Counted from the stretch's first letter, positions 27,694 to 38,994 are shown. The stretch is 64,000 nt of DNA from Bacteroidota bacterium (GCA_022564295.1 JADFLR010000015.1:1-64000); one strand, 5' to 3'. The notes: generated from the sequence alone by a model not told the origin. A program made the numbers and translations.

Positions 27694-28965
27694 ATGAAAT
27701 TGCTCAATATTAATTACCAAAAGTATAAGCTTGATAACGGACTTGAAGTGATTTTGCATCAAAACAAAAACCTTCCGGCTATTGCTGTTAATGTTTGGTA
27801 CAAGGTCGGTTCGGCACAGGAAACAAAAGGGAAAACCGGCATAGCTCATTTGTTTGAACATATGATGTTTCAGGGTTCGGAAAATGTAGAAAAAGAATTA
27901 CATTTTAAATATGTGCAGGAATCCGGCGGATCATTAAACGCTTCAACCAGCATCGACAGAACAAATTACTATGAGAAGTTACCTTCTAATTATTTGGAAC
28001 TTGCGCTATGGTTAGAGTCTGACAGAATGGGTTTTTTTCTCCCTGCTCTTAATCAGGCAAAATTGGATAATCAGAAAGATGTGGTTTTTAACGAGCGGCT
28101 TGAAAGATATGACAATCAACCTTATGGTTTGGCATGGGAATTATTAATGACAAATTTGTATGATAAAAATCATCCTTACAGCTGGCCCACTATTGGTTTT
28201 GCAAATGATATAAAAAATTATAATCTGGATGATGTTGTAAATTTTTTCAAAAAACACTATTCGCCAAATAATGCATCTTTGGTTGTAGCCGGTAATTTTG
28301 AAGTTGAGAAAACCAAATCGTTAATAGAAAAATACTTTGCATATATTGAAAGTGGAGAAGAGTTAAATCATATACAAGTAGTTAACAAAAAGTTAAGTGA
28401 GAAGAAGGTCATCACTCACGAAGACAACGTACATTTAGAGCGGCTATATCTATCCTGGTCAACAGGAATTGCTTACGGTGAGGATGAAGCAGCATTAGAT
28501 ATATTATCGGATTTACTTACGGGCTCAAAAAATTCGCGGTTATATAAAACTCTTGTTTTTCGAAAAGAGATTGCACAGGATATTTCAGCTTTTCAGTTTT
28601 CCGGTAAATATGCAGGGAATTTTACAATTGTTGCAACCGCAAAACCCGGTCATACTCTGGATGAAATAAAATCTGAGATATTTAAAGAGATAAATAATAT
28701 TAAAGCGAATGGAATTTCCTCCAAAGAATTACATAGATCAAAGATAGGTATAAAATCGAGTTTTGTTTTTTCGCTTCAAAATTTAGATTCAATCGCTGAT
28801 CATTTAAACTCGTATAACTTTTATTTGAATGAACCAAATTCATTCAGCTATGATTTGAACCGTTATGATAAAGTTACAACCGAAGAAATAAATAATGTTA
28901 GTGAAAAGTATCTTTCAAAACTATTTGTTGAATTAAGAATAATACCGAAGAGAAGCAAAACATGA
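27694..28965 (+). CDS. M16 family zinc peptidase, catalytic subunit
   Basis: 423 residues. The inverted zinc motif HLFEH (His52, Glu55, His56) and the distal Glu region NERLERYDNQPYG, about 76 residues on, mark the active M16 half. No signal peptide is seen. Its stop overlaps the start of the next gene by four bases (ATGA), so the two products are probably made together and form the two-part clamshell peptidase typical of M16B. Confidence 0.93.
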   Translation: MKLLNINYQKYKLDNGLEVILHQNKNLPAIAVNVWYKVGSAQETKGKTGIAHLFEHMMFQGSENVEKELHFKYVQESGGSLNASTSIDRTNYYEKLPSNYLELALWLESDRMGFFLPALNQAKLDNQKDVVFNERLERYDNQPYGLAWELLMTNLYDKNHPYSWPTIGFANDIKNYNLDDVVNFFKKHYSPNNASLVVAGNFEVEKTKSLIEKYFAYIESGEELNHIQVVNKKLSEKKVITHEDNVHLERLYLSWSTGIAYGEDEAALDILSDLLTGSKNSRLYKTLVFRKEIAQDISAFQFSGKYAGNFTIVATAKPGHTLDEIKSEIFKEINNIKANGISSKELHRSKIGIKSSFVFSLQNLDSIADHLNSYNFYLNEPNSFSYDLNRYDKVTTEEINNVSEKYLSKLFVELRIIPKRSKT

Positions 28966-30308
28966 AATATGACCGTAGTATAAAACCTTCGCCTTCCTCT
29001 GAAATATCTTTCAGGATGACGTCTCAAAGTAAATTCTCTTTAAATAACGAGTTGGATATTTATTTCGTAAAAAAGAACGATCTCCCGATTATACGATTGA
29101 ATGTTATTATTAATGCAGGAAGCAAATTCGATCCAATTAATAAAAAAGGCACTTCCAACTTACTTACAATGTGCATAGATGAGGGTGCCGGTAAATACAA
29201 TGCATTAGAATTAAGCGAACAGTTTGATTTACTCGGGGCACACTTCTCGCTAAACTGTAATAACGATACGATTCAAATATCACTTCAAACACTAAAAGAA
29301 AATTTTAGAGAAGCATTGGATCTTATAGGAAAGATTTTAACAGAACCTCATCTTGCAGAAAAAGATTTTGAAAGGGAAAAAAGTAAAATTCAAACACAGT
29401 TAAAACAACTTAGTGATGATCCAGATTACTTAGCCAACACTGCGTTCGATTCTATACTCTTTGGCGAAAGTCACCCTTACTCCTTCCCTGTCTTAGGACT
29501 CAATGATAATATTGCAAATATCAACAATGATGAAATAAACGATTACTACAGCAAATTTATTCTCCCGAACAATTCCTTCATTATTGCTGTCGGAGATATT
29601 ACAAAGGAAGAATTAAAGAAAAATTTAAATGGGGGTATTTCCGATTGGGAAAAAGGCAATGCAGATTTTCATGTTGGCAAAGTAAGCAGCCCGGATAAAA
29701 AAACTGTTTATATTGTTAATAAAAAAGATGCAGTTCAAACTGAAATAAGAGTCGGGCATCATTCAACTATGAAAAAATCAAAAGACTATTATAGCAAACA
29801 CTTACTTAATACTATTTTAGGCGGGCAGTTTACAAGCAGGATAAATCTCAATCTTCGCGAAAAACATGGTTACACCTACGGTGCGGGTTCAAGCTTTAAT
29901 TATTATAAAGATGATGCTTACTTTGGTGTTTCAACATCAGTCGGTATTGAAAACACAACCAACACATTAAATGAAATATTTTATGAGTTAAATAATATCC
30001 GCAACGGTGTTACTGAAGAAGAATTATCTTTTGCCAAGTCTTCAATCATTCGCAAATTCCCGTTAAACTTTGAGACTTTCAGACAGGTTGCTTCTCACAT
30101 TATTGGAAAAGTTATATATGATTTACCCGATGATTATTATGATAAGTATGTTGAAAATATTAATGCAGTTACTATTGATGAAGTAAACAAAGCTGCTGCG
30201 AAAAACATTTTTCCTGACTCTGCAATGACTGTTCTTGTTGGTGATAAGGATAAATTATTAAAGCAGTTAAAAGATGATAATTTTGGTGAGATAAAAGTTG
30301 TTGGTTAG
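28962..30308 (+). CDS. M16 family peptidase, non-catalytic partner subunit
   Basis: 448 residues. The HxxEH site is replaced (position occupied by LLTMCIDEG), so it cannot bind catalytic zinc, but the substrate-binding Arg/Tyr pair expected in the partner is present in INLNLREKHGYTYG. It should pair with the upstream catalytic subunit. Translationally coupled by ATGA overlap. Confidence 0.92.
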   Translation: MKYDRSIKPSPSSEISFRMTSQSKFSLNNELDIYFVKKNDLPIIRLNVIINAGSKFDPINKKGTSNLLTMCIDEGAGKYNALELSEQFDLLGAHFSLNCNNDTIQISLQTLKENFREALDLIGKILTEPHLAEKDFEREKSKIQTQLKQLSDDPDYLANTAFDSILFGESHPYSFPVLGLNDNIANINNDEINDYYSKFILPNNSFIIAVGDITKEELKKNLNGGISDWEKGNADFHVGKVSSPDKKTVYIVNKKDAVQTEIRVGHHSTMKKSKDYYSKHLLNTILGGQFTSRINLNLREKHGYTYGAGSSFNYYKDDAYFGVSTSVGIENTTNTLNEIFYELNNIRNGVTEEELSFAKSSIIRKFPLNFETFRQVASHIIGKVIYDLPDDYYDKYVENINAVTIDEVNKAAAKNIFPDSAMTVLVGDKDKLLKQLKDDNFGEIKVVG

Positions 30309-30361
30309 CTTACAGAAATTTCAGTTGACCACTTCAATTTAAAAAGTGTGTGTTGAATGAG

Positions 30362-30440
30362 TTTGAACTGTCATTCTGAATGAAGCGCAGCGGAGTTAAG
30401 AATCTCCACTTTACATCTTTGAGACTCTTTAGGCGATTGG
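30362..30440. repeat. Copy of the dispersed TGTCATTCTGAA repeat
   Basis: TGTCATTCTGAATGAAGCGCAG followed by AAGAATCTC, matching the left half of the unit at 21559-21653. It lies between convergent genes. Confidence 0.6.
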
Positions 30441-30472
30441 CTTGAGAACTATACAATGTATCAATCTATATA

Positions 30473-31474
30473 TCATTCAGGTAATGTTTCGGAAGGATGA
30501 ACAATTTTGTATCCTATTTTTCCATAACTCATTATTTCGGGTAATAAATGAATAAAGTTATCTGCACTTATCAAAAAAGTTATACTTTCCCCTTCTCGCG
30601 TATTTTTCATAAAAGTATCAAATGAACTTATCAATACATTAATTTCACTAAAGTCCAACTTCTGCAAGTTACTTAGCTTAAGAATTTTAATTTTTCTTTT
30701 AACCAACTCATCCTTCAGATAAGAAAATACTGATGAATTAAACAGATCAGATCTATCATCAATAAAGAAATATGTTGCAGAAGAGAAATCATTTATTATT
30801 GAAAGAAGCGAGCCCTTCAAACGATTTTGAGAATAACTATCTTTCAGTTTATACTTTAGTTCGGGAATATCATCATTAAGCAAAAGCGAAAAGGTTTTTT
30901 GTTTATCTATAATAAATTTGCAGAGTATTAAATTTTCCGTAGAAGGAATTAATAACGGCGAATAAGGTTCCGGAATGTCCAACAGCAATGAATCTTCAAA
31001 ACTTGATAATTCAAAATTTTCCAGAATAAATGCTGCTGTTCCGGCTGAACGGAAAATACTTTTATCATAATCAAAATCTGCTCTCAGCTTAATTTCATCT
31101 TTCGATTTTATTTCTAAAATTGTTCTTCCGGAAAATATTTTCTCCACCGAACTAATTGTAACTTCCGATTCCCAAAAATTTGAATTGATCTCAACTAATA
31201 TTACAGGAATTGAAAGGTCTTTGGGAATTTTAACCTTGTATGATTTATCTAATTTGGAACTTTTACTTTCTTTTATCCAATCATCAAGCAAACCGAAGCT
31301 ATGCAGTGATAAACGAAATAAACTATCGATCTCTGCACTACTCAACTCTGTTTTACTAGATATTGAATTATTTTTATTATCAATAATGTCTAAAACAAGA
31401 TTTGGAATTAATAAAATTAAAGCCGCACCAAACAATATCTGTAAGGATGATTTATTGTTAAAATTAAATTTCAT
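30473..31474 (-). CDS. Uncharacterised protein with N-terminal membrane anchor
   Basis: 333 residues. A hydrophobic segment at about 12-30 is followed by a soluble region of alternating helices and strands with LLLNDDIPELKYKL, YFFIDDRSDLF and YGKIGYKIVHPSE. The C-terminal half has the feel of a Rossmann-like or degenerate hydrolase fold but I recognise no catalytic motif, and I would not assign a family. Last gene of the reverse-strand cluster starting at truA, separated from the preceding gene by 137 bases that contain the palindrome TCCGGTAGCTACCGGA. Confidence 0.5.
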   Translation of the reverse strand: MKFNFNNKSSLQILFGAALILLIPNLVLDIIDNKNNSISSKTELSSAEIDSLFRLSLHSFGLLDDWIKESKSSKLDKSYKVKIPKDLSIPVILVEINSNFWESEVTISSVEKIFSGRTILEIKSKDEIKLRADFDYDKSIFRSAGTAAFILENFELSSFEDSLLLDIPEPYSPLLIPSTENLILCKFIIDKQKTFSLLLNDDIPELKYKLKDSYSQNRLKGSLLSIINDFSSATYFFIDDRSDLFNSSVFSYLKDELVKRKIKILKLSNLQKLDFSEINVLISSFDTFMKNTREGESITFLISADNFIHLLPEIMSYGKIGYKIVHPSETLPE

Positions 31475-31611
31475 CGGTTTATATTTTCAGTCTCTCCCGT
31501 TGCGGTGTATGAATGTTTGGCTGAATGCCTGCCCGGCTTTTGACGGGATTGTATGTGATCAATCCGGTAGCTACCGGAAAAGAACTTATTGATGTTCACT
31601 TTATTGAAAAG

Positions 31612-32394
31612 TTATTTGTTCTTAAACTCCGGTTTTCTTTTTTCGAGGAAAGCAGAAGTGCCTTCTTTAAAATCTTCCGTTCCGCAGCAAAGTGCAAAAA
31701 GACTTGCTTCTAAATTTTGTCCCTCATTTAAAGACATTTGATCTACAGCTTTAACTGCTTTAACTGCCAACCTTATTGCCTGTTGTCCTTTCCCGGTAAT
31801 TTTCTTAGCCATTTCAATTGCTTTATCCAATAGTTCGTTTAGAGGATAAACCTTGTTAACAAGCCCAATCCTGTAAGCTTCATCGGCACTAATCATATCA
31901 GCAGTTAAAATGTATTCCATTGCTCTTCCTGTATTGATCAGACGAGCTAACCTTTGAGATCCGCCGTATCCGGGAATAATTCCCAAATTAACTTCGGGCT
32001 GACCGAATTTTGCATTATCGCTTGCAAGACGTATGTGGCAAGCCAAAGCAAGTTCGCATCCGCCGCCAAGAGCAAAGCCATTAACGGCAGCAATTATGGG
32101 TTTGTCAAATTTTTCAATCTTATTAAAAACTTGCTGTCCTTTTTCAGCAAACTCTTTCGCACTTATAATATCAAGTTTGTTCAACTCTTTAATATCAGCG
32201 CCAGCAACAAATGCCTTTTCGCCGCTTCCTGTTAGAACAATAACATAAACCCCTTCATTCTCTTTAAGTTCATCAAAAACTGAATTTAAATCGTTAATGG
32301 TTTGTGTATTCAGTGCATTTAATTTATCGGGACGATTTAATGTAACAACTGCAATGTTGTCTTTTACATCTAACAATAATGTTTGATAACTCAT
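31612..32394 (-). CDS. Enoyl-CoA hydratase (crotonase family)
   Basis: 260 residues. The oxyanion-hole segments AFVAGADIKEL and NGFALGGGCELAL are present, with both catalytic Glu residues, Glu114 in GGGCEL and Glu134 in QPEVNLGIIPGYGG. It should hydrate trans-2-enoyl-CoA, crotonyl-CoA being the closest guess. It follows the outer-membrane barrel gene by 11 bases in an operon that also has an SDR reductase, but other beta-oxidation genes are absent here. Confidence 0.92.
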   Translation of the reverse strand: MSYQTLLLDVKDNIAVVTLNRPDKLNALNTQTINDLNSVFDELKENEGVYVIVLTGSGEKAFVAGADIKELNKLDIISAKEFAEKGQQVFNKIEKFDKPIIAAVNGFALGGGCELALACHIRLASDNAKFGQPEVNLGIIPGYGGSQRLARLINTGRAMEYILTADMISADEAYRIGLVNKVYPLNELLDKAIEMAKKITGKGQQAIRLAVKAVKAVDQMSLNEGQNLEASLFALCCGTEDFKEGTSAFLEKRKPEFKNK

Positions 32395-32405
32395 TTTTAT
32401 ATCTC

Positions 32406-32999
32406 TTAAAAATTAATAAATAAAGGTATGCGCACTTTAAGATCAATAGAGATAAACTGATTGGATTCCAGATAATGATAAGCAGCCATTATCTCCATCA
32501 TGAACATTGATAAACCGACTCCGCCGGTGACACCTAATTTTGTCATATCTTCTTTAAAATTAATACGATCTGAATCAACTTTAAACTCATGCAGTTTCTG
32601 AAAATAAGTAAAGGAAGCTGACAGCTCAACGATTGGAATTAACAAAACAATTTGTTCTAGCAAAGGACTGAAATAATATCGAATTCCAACATTAACAGGC
32701 AAAGCATTAGTTGATAAATTAGAATAATCTGTTTCCTGGTAAAAACTTTGTGAGCCGGGATATTGTTCGAATCCAACATTTACAAATAAGAAGAGTGGTA
32801 AATATTCATTGTCTGTATAAGATACTTCAATATTAAAACCATAACCGAGATCTGTTGAATTGGAAAGATCGCTGATGGGCAACCTTGGTCCTACACCAAA
32901 TGCAAGAAAAACACCTCTCGCTTTTGAAGTAGGAGGATCAATTGCAAATAAATTGACAGTAAATAGAATTACTATAAAAGGAATTAAATATTTTATCAT
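32406..32999 (-). CDS. Predicted outer-membrane beta-barrel protein
   Basis: 197 residues with a signal peptide ending around LFAIDPP. The rest alternates polar and aromatic residues (FNIEVSYTD, LFLFVNVGFEQ, VNVGIRYYFSP) and ends in a strand, VRIPLFINF, with a terminal Phe, as outer-membrane barrels do. Probably an eight-strand barrel. No function visible. Confidence 0.6.
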   Translation of the reverse strand: MIKYLIPFIVILFTVNLFAIDPPTSKARGVFLAFGVGPRLPISDLSNSTDLGYGFNIEVSYTDNEYLPLFLFVNVGFEQYPGSQSFYQETDYSNLSTNALPVNVGIRYYFSPLLEQIVLLIPIVELSASFTYFQKLHEFKVDSDRINFKEDMTKLGVTGGVGLSMFMMEIMAAYHYLESNQFISIDLKVRIPLFINF

Positions 33000-33043
33000 T
33001 TATTTAAAATAATGTTTTGCTAAAAATAGTAAAAAGCATTCTT

Positions 33044-33511
33044 TTAATCATTCGGTTCTGTAAGATTAAAATTAAGTTCTGTTCCCACACCAAACTTTTT
33101 AATAAGATCACCGCCATGCTCCGCTGTTTGGTAGACGAGATAACCACCAAATAAAGCAAGAACTAAAATGATGTGTCTATAAGATGATGAAAATTTTTTC
33201 TTCACAACAAGATAAGTACGTAACACAAGCATCCCGGTAAAATACCAAATAGTTAAATTTGCAAATGTTTGATGATCATTAAATAGATCACTGCTTGAAT
33301 CGTTCCAATACTCATAAGCAGTATATGCCTGGTTGCCTGTAAGCACAGCAAAAAATGCACCTATCACTCCTAAAAATAATAACAGATGCGCTGCTTTTTG
33401 GTAAAATTCTTTTCTAAACACTATCCCTATCAGCTCAAGTATTACGTAAGTTATTAATAAAGCAACCGGGAAATGAACAACCTTTGGATGCAGCTCTGCT
33501 AAGAATTCCAT
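33044..33511 (-). CDS. DUF2231-type membrane protein
   Basis: 155 residues, four predicted helices. LHPKVVHFPVALL at the start, HQTFANL in the middle and AEHGGDLIKKFGVG at the end are the conserved His-bearing segments of DUF2231, a small membrane domain often linked to haem or redox proteins (family knowledge, weak). The role is unknown. Sits 24 bases after the SDR gene on the same strand. Confidence 0.75.
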   Translation of the reverse strand: MEFLAELHPKVVHFPVALLITYVILELIGIVFRKEFYQKAAHLLLFLGVIGAFFAVLTGNQAYTAYEYWNDSSSDLFNDHQTFANLTIWYFTGMLVLRTYLVVKKKFSSSYRHIILVLALFGGYLVYQTAEHGGDLIKKFGVGTELNFNLTEPND

Positions 33512-33535
33512 GTTATTTCCTCTCGAAGAATAAAA

Positions 33536-34285
33536 TCATAAAACCGACCCACCGTTTACATTTATAACGCATCCAGTTATGTGTGAAGCAAGTTCGGAAG
33601 CAAGGAAAATTACCGTACCTGCAACATCCTCCGGAACTGCAATTTTTCTCAAGGGTATCTCTTTAATTATTTTTTCTTCCTCAGATTGATTTTCTAAAAC
33701 ATCCTTGGTCATATCAGTTTTAACCCATCCCGGGGCAACACTATTAACAGTAATATTATATTTCCCCAGTTCTCCGGCAAGCGATTTTGTAAATGCAATT
33801 ATTCCGCCTTTTGATGCAGCATAGTGTGAGTATAAAGCTTCTCCACGTTGTCCCGCAGTAGAAGAAATATTAATTATTCTTCCGAATTTATTTTTCTTCA
33901 TTATCGGAACAACGTACTTTGTAAGGAGGAAAGTCCCTGTTAAATTAATATTAATTGTCTTATTCCATTTATATAATGATAAATTTTCTATTTCACTTTT
34001 TTCCCAGATACCGGCATTGTTTACAAGAATATCAATTTTCCCAAAATCATTCTTAACCGAATTGATTACATCGTATATATCACTCTTATTATTTGTATTA
34101 ACTTTAAAGGATCTTACTTTATTTTTATCTGTAAATTCATCACATAATTTATTAGCAAGTTTTTTGTTTGAATTGTAAGTAAATGCTACATCAGCGCCTG
34201 CTTTGGATAGGAATCGTACGCATGCTCTTCCAATTCCGCGAGACCCACCTGTTATTAATGCTGTTTTATTTTTTAGATCTATCAT
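33536..34285 (-). CDS. Short-chain dehydrogenase, 3-oxoacyl-ACP reductase-like
   Basis: 249 residues. The NAD(P) motif TGGSRGIG (about 12-19), NNAG (89-92), Ser142 and YAASK with Tyr155 and Lys159 are all in place. It resembles FabG but that assignment is only by family; other acyl or sugar substrates are possible. Begins two bases after the truA stop. Confidence 0.85.
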   Translation of the reverse strand: MIDLKNKTALITGGSRGIGRACVRFLSKAGADVAFTYNSNKKLANKLCDEFTDKNKVRSFKVNTNNKSDIYDVINSVKNDFGKIDILVNNAGIWEKSEIENLSLYKWNKTININLTGTFLLTKYVVPIMKKNKFGRIINISSTAGQRGEALYSHYAASKGGIIAFTKSLAGELGKYNITVNSVAPGWVKTDMTKDVLENQSEEEKIIKEIPLRKIAVPEDVAGTVIFLASELASHITGCVINVNGGSVL

Positions 34286-34287
34286 CG

Positions 34288-35013
34288 CTAATATTTAACC
34301 CTGTACAAAAACAATCCTTTTGCGGGGACTGCCTCTCCGGCAGCTTTCCTCTCCTTTTCATTAATAATATTTTCAACATAACTTTTACTTTTTCCCAAAT
34401 CCAGAGCTCTTAACAGAGTACCGATTATAGTTCTCACCATTCCATGTAAAAATCTATCGGCTGAAATAAAAAATAAGTAAAAGTTTTTTATTTCTCTCCA
34501 TCTAATAAAATTTACATTACAGGTTTTATCTATTACCTTCGAGTTTTTTCTGCAGAAAGACGTGAAATCTTTTTTACCCAATAATGTGTTGCTCAACTCA
34601 TTCATTAAGCTGATGTCCAAATTCTTTTTTAACAAGGAATATTTATAATAGAAAGGATATTTTTCTTTTGAGATTAAATACAGGTAAGTTCTTTCTTTGG
34701 CATCAAAGCGGGCATGAAACGATTGACTTACTTTTTGAATATTGATTACTGAAATATCAATAGGTAAAATGGAATTTAAAGAATGTTGAAATCGATAAAT
34801 ATCAATCTCCTTTTCATAACGAAAGTTTACCACCTGCCCCAAAGCGTGAACTCCAGAATCTGTTCTGCCGGATGCAATTAGGTTAACTTCTTCTGTAATA
34901 ATTACCTTTATTGAATCAGAAATTGTTTCCTGAACAGTCCTTGCATTCTCCTGAATTTGCCAGCCAGCATAATCAGTACCATCATATTGAATCGTTAATT
35001 TATAGTTGCTCAT
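34288..35013 (-). CDS. truA: tRNA pseudouridine(38-40) synthase TruA
   Basis: 241 residues. The catalytic Asp52 lies in ASGRTDSGVHALGQ and the second conserved block RFLHGMVRTIIGTL near residue 195. It makes pseudouridine in the anticodon stem-loop of tRNAs. First gene of the reverse-strand cluster to about 30473. Confidence 0.96.
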   Translation of the reverse strand: MSNYKLTIQYDGTDYAGWQIQENARTVQETISDSIKVIITEEVNLIASGRTDSGVHALGQVVNFRYEKEIDIYRFQHSLNSILPIDISVINIQKVSQSFHARFDAKERTYLYLISKEKYPFYYKYSLLKKNLDISLMNELSNTLLGKKDFTSFCRKNSKVIDKTCNVNFIRWREIKNFYLFFISADRFLHGMVRTIIGTLLRALDLGKSKSYVENIINEKERKAAGEAVPAKGLFLYRVKY

Positions 35014-35345
35014 TTACTCTAAAAATAAAATCTATATCTAAATTATTAAATTCATACAAAATTATTGTTCAAAAGCGGGAAAGAATAATTATTACTCTTA
35101 TTGCCGACTTGAATGCCGAAAAATCATATTGATACAGTTTCAGCAAAGTATCAATTGGCTCCATTTTTGCAATTATTCTTTAATTAATCAATTGGAATTA
35201 AGTGATGCTCAGTTGTTTAAAAAAATTATGCTGTAAAATATAAAAGAAAACCGTAATCTGAATAATCATTTAAGAGTTAAATGTCTGATAATCTAGACAC
35301 AATTTGACCTGAATTGAAACAAAACTTGATAAATTTTAAACTCAA
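35014..35345. other. Divergent intergenic region ahead of the hybrid kinase gene
   Basis: About 330 bases between truA and the first hybrid kinase gene. It contains a sigma-54-like element (listed separately) and the short palindrome TGTCTGATAATCTAGACA near 35282-35299. No gene seen. Confidence 0.45.
35156..35171 (+). promoter_or_regulatory. Candidate sigma-54 (RpoN) promoter
   Basis: TGGCTC, five bases, TTGCA matches the minus-24/minus-12 consensus TGGCAC-N5-TTGCA with one mismatch and exact spacing. It points to the hybrid kinase gene starting at 35346. No enhancer-binding protein gene is in the window, so this is a sequence match only. Confidence 0.4.
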
Positions 35346-38300
35346 ATGAAAAATAAGTACCAACAGATTTTTGAAGATGCAATTGAACCACGAATTATTG
35401 TTGACACCAAATCTCTTAAAATATTAGACCTGAATAAAAGCGCCAAAAAGTTTTTTGGAACAAAAAAAATTATTCCTCAAAAAAGTGTTCTGCATAATAT
35501 CTTCACCGATGAACAGAAGAAAAACAGCGTTAGCAAATTTAATAAGGTAAAAAGAAAAAAATCAGCCGCTCTAGAAAATATAAAAGTTCTTAATTCAAAA
35601 GGTGGTGAGGATGTCGTTACCATCGAAACATTCAATCACAGAATGAATGGCAACGATTTTATTGAATGCAAAATAAAATTTGACAAATCTACCAAAGATG
35701 TTCAAACAAAATTCAAATCGCTCTATGAAAACTACCCGTTGATGAATTTTATTATTGACAGAAGTGGAAAAATTCTTCAGGTAAATCGAAGCGGTGCAAA
35801 GGAATTGGGTTACAAAGTTAATGAGTTAATAGGTCAATCTGTTACAAAAGTTTTCCTTAAAGATGATAGAGAAATAGTTAAGGAACGAATAGAAAAATGT
35901 TTTGCTTCTCCGGGTAAAATGTTCAAATGGAAAATGATGAAAGTAAAGAAAAATGGAGAACTGATATGGGTAAAAGAAAATGCCTGCACAATTGAGACCC
36001 CGGGTGAAGCTGATGAGTTACTTATAGTATGTGAAAATATTACACTAAGCGAAAATATACTTACTGCACTTGCACAAAGTGAATTGAAGTTTAAAACACT
36101 ATTCGAATCAGCAAATGATGCTATCTTTCTGATGAGTAAAGATATCTTCATCGATTGCAACAGGAAAACACTGGAAATGTTTGGATGCAAAAGAGAAGAG
36201 ATACTAAACACCCAGCTACATTTATTTTCTCCTTCAATTCAACCGGATGGTAGAAAATCAAAAGTAAAAGCTCTTGAAAAAATAAACGCTGCCTTAAAGG
36301 GTACGCCTCAATTCTTTGAGTGGCAGCATAAAAAACATAACGGAACCTTATTTGATGCAGAAGTAAGCTTGAACAGGATTCTGCTTGATGATAAGGTTAT
36401 TCTACAGGCGATTGTACGTGATATTACGGACAGCAAATCGAGAGAAGTAACAATTCGTGAACAGAGAAGACGAATTGATACTTTGATAAGCAATTTGCCG
36501 GGAATGGCGTACAGGTGTAAAGTAAATAAAACATGGACGATGGAATTAGTGAGTGGGGGCTGCTACTCTCTAACCGGCTATAAACCGGAAGATTTTATAA
36601 ACGGTGCTACAATTGATTTTAACGAAATAATTCATCCCGATGACAGAGACCGTTTATGGATTGAAATTAATTACGCAATTGAAAATAAGAAACCATTTAC
36701 TGTTCTTTACAGAATACGTACTGCGGGTGGATATGAAAAATGGCTGTGGGAAAAAGGAGAAGCAATTTATAATGAAGAGGAAGAAGCAATTGCCCTGGAA
36801 GGTTTTATAACAGACATTACCGAAAGAAAACTTGCCGAAGAAAAAATATCAATGCTTGCTCATGCTCTTAAAAGTATTTCAGAAAGTGTTTGTATTACTG
36901 ATATGAACGATATAATCACATTTGTTAATAATTCCTTCACATACACATACGGATACGAACCTGAGGAGATTATAGGCAAGCATGTTTCAATTATCCGGTC
37001 AGCAAAAAACCTTCAAATGAAAATAAATCAGATACAACCTAAAACTGTTGAGGGAGGGTGGACAGGAGAATTAATAAATGTTAAGAAAAATGGTGATGAG
37101 TTTCCAATATTACTTTCAACCTCAGTTATAAAAGATGATGCTGAAAAACCCGTTGCTTTATTAGGAATATCAACCGATATAACAGAAAGAAAAAAAGCAG
37201 AAGAAGCATTGAAACAAAGTGAAGAACGATTTAAATCATTGGTGGATAATATGCTTGAACCAGCTTTGATTTTAGATTATAGTGGAGTTATTCTCTTTGC
37301 AAATAACAGTGCTGCAAAATTAGTTGATATGATTTCTCCCGAACAAGTTTTGGGGATGAAGCTTTTTGATTTTCTGCATCCTGATTATAACCTGCCTGTA
37401 AAAAGAGCCCTGATAGAAGCTAGTAGAAACCCCGATAGGATTTTTGTTGAGTTCAAAATAATAACTGTAAATAAGAATGAAAAGTGGATCGAGAGTCTCG
37501 GTACAAAAATAATTTTTAACAGCAGCTCAAGCATTCTTATTACACTCCACGATATTTCGCAAAGGAAAAAAGCTGAGGAACAGCTTAAAGAAGCTAAAGA
37601 TTATGCCGAAGAAATGAATAAACTTAAATCTAACTTTCTAGCAAGTATGAGCCACGAACTGAGAACACCGCTCGTAGGAATACTCGGTTATTCAGAAATG
37701 CTTAAAGAGGAGCTGAAAAATCCTCAACAATTTGAAATGGCTGACAGAATTTTGTTGAGCGGCAAGAGATTAATGGAAACGCTTAACTCGGTGCTGGATC
37801 TTTCAAGGATTGAAGCTAACCAGGTTGAAGTTTATTTAGAACCTGTAAATGTAAAAAATATTGTTAACACCCACCTGCAGCTTTTTAAACCCGTTGCTGA
37901 AGAAAAAGGATTATACCTTAAGTGTGAGTTTTCTGAAGATGAGATAATTGCTCTTTTAGATGAAAGATTTTTAGGACAAATAATAAATAATCTTGTAAAC
38001 AACGCAGTTAAGTTCACGCACGATGGCGGTGTGATTGTAAAAGTTGATACATACGAGAAAGAGAAAGATAAATTTGTTAGAATTAAAATTAGCGATACTG
38101 GGATCGGAATTCCGAAAGATAATACAAAAACTATTTTTGAAGAATTCCGACAAGTAAGTGAGGGTTTTAACAGACATTTTGAGGGAACAGGTTTGGGTTT
38201 GACAATTACTAAAAGATTTATTGACCTAATGGAAGGAAAAATAGAGGTTAAGAGTGAAATTGGTAAAGGATCAGAATTTACTATTACATTTAAAACCCTT

Positions 38301-38759
38301 CCAATTGAAGAAGCGTTCGACATAATTGAGAAAAAATCAAAAGAAGATAAAAATGAAGATATCGAGTATAACATACCTCAAACAGAACTGCCAAAAGTGC
38401 TTATGGTTGAAGATGATGAATCAAGCAAAGATGTAACAAAAGTTTTTCTGAAGGGAATATGTAACTTAACATTTGCTGCAAGCGGCGAAGAAGCATTAAA
38501 TGCTGTTGAAAAAGAAAAGTTTGATGCAATATTAATGGATATTAATTTGGGTTCAGGTATGAGTGGCACAGAAGCCGTTGGTAAAATAAAAAAGTTTAAT
38601 GAATATAAAGATACACCAATTGTTGCAATAACGGCATTTGCAATGCAGGGCGATAAGGATGAGTTTTTAAATGCTGGCTGTACCCACTATATATCAAAAC
38701 CATTTAACCGTATTTCAATTAGCAGGTTAATGAAAGAAATACTTACCAATAATCATTGA
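35346..38759 (+). CDS. Hybrid sensor histidine kinase with multiple PAS domains and receiver
   Basis: 1137 residues. About six PAS/PAC units run from residue 1 to 740, recognisable by repeated [45 protein letters not shown] segments. A HisKA domain follows with the phospho-acceptor His770 in [12 protein letters not shown], then the HATPase with [17 protein letters not shown] and [10 protein letters not shown], and a C-terminal receiver with Asp1065 in ILMDIN. No membrane helices are visible, so it senses a cytoplasmic signal. The separate response protein is not in the window. Confidence 0.93.
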   Translation: MKNKYQQIFEDAIEPRIIVDTKSLKILDLNKSAKKFFGTKKIIPQKSVLHNIFTDEQKKNSVSKFNKVKRKKSAALENIKVLNSKGGEDVVTIETFNHRMNGNDFIECKIKFDKSTKDVQTKFKSLYENYPLMNFIIDRSGKILQVNRSGAKELGYKVNELIGQSVTKVFLKDDREIVKERIEKCFASPGKMFKWKMMKVKKNGELIWVKENACTIETPGEADELLIVCENITLSENILTALAQSELKFKTLFESANDAIFLMSKDIFIDCNRKTLEMFGCKREEILNTQLHLFSPSIQPDGRKSKVKALEKINAALKGTPQFFEWQHKKHNGTLFDAEVSLNRILLDDKVILQAIVRDITDSKSREVTIREQRRRIDTLISNLPGMAYRCKVNKTWTMELVSGGCYSLTGYKPEDFINGATIDFNEIIHPDDRDRLWIEINYAIENKKPFTVLYRIRTAGGYEKWLWEKGEAIYNEEEEAIALEGFITDITERKLAEEKISMLAHALKSISESVCITDMNDIITFVNNSFTYTYGYEPEEIIGKHVSIIRSAKNLQMKINQIQPKTVEGGWTGELINVKKNGDEFPILLSTSVIKDDAEKPVALLGISTDITERKKAEEALKQSEERFKSLVDNMLEPALILDYSGVILFANNSAAKLVDMISPEQVLGMKLFDFLHPDYNLPVKRALIEASRNPDRIFVEFKIITVNKNEKWIESLGTKIIFNSSSSILITLHDISQRKKAEEQLKEAKDYAEEMNKLKSNFLASMSHELRTPLVGILGYSEMLKEELKNPQQFEMADRILLSGKRLMETLNSVLDLSRIEANQVEVYLEPVNVKNIVNTHLQLFKPVAEEKGLYLKCEFSEDEIIALLDERFLGQIINNLVNNAVKFTHDGGVIVKVDTYEKEKDKFVRIKISDTGIGIPKDNTKTIFEEFRQVSEGFNRHFEGTGLGLTITKRFIDLMEGKIEVKSEIGKGSEFTITFKTLPIEEAFDIIEKKSKEDKNEDIEYNIPQTELPKVLMVEDDESSKDVTKVFLKGICNLTFAASGEEALNAVEKEKFDAILMDINLGSGMSGTEAVGKIKKFNEYKDTPIVAITAFAMQGDKDEFLNAGCTHYISKPFNRISISRLMKEILTNNH

Positions 38760-38994
38760 ATACTTCAAGATATTATTTACTAAGGCATAATTACACAAGC
38801 CTAAATAATTAGATTTGCAAATTAACAACTTGTAATAATTATGAAATCAATGAACCGATATTGGTTCAAGCAAAATTTTCCTGAAATTATTCGTTCCTAC
38901 ATATTATCAGATGAAATTCAGCTATTAAAAGCAATAATATATGGCATAATATTTACTGTAAGTATATACTGCGTGGAGGTAAACTAAATCTTAA

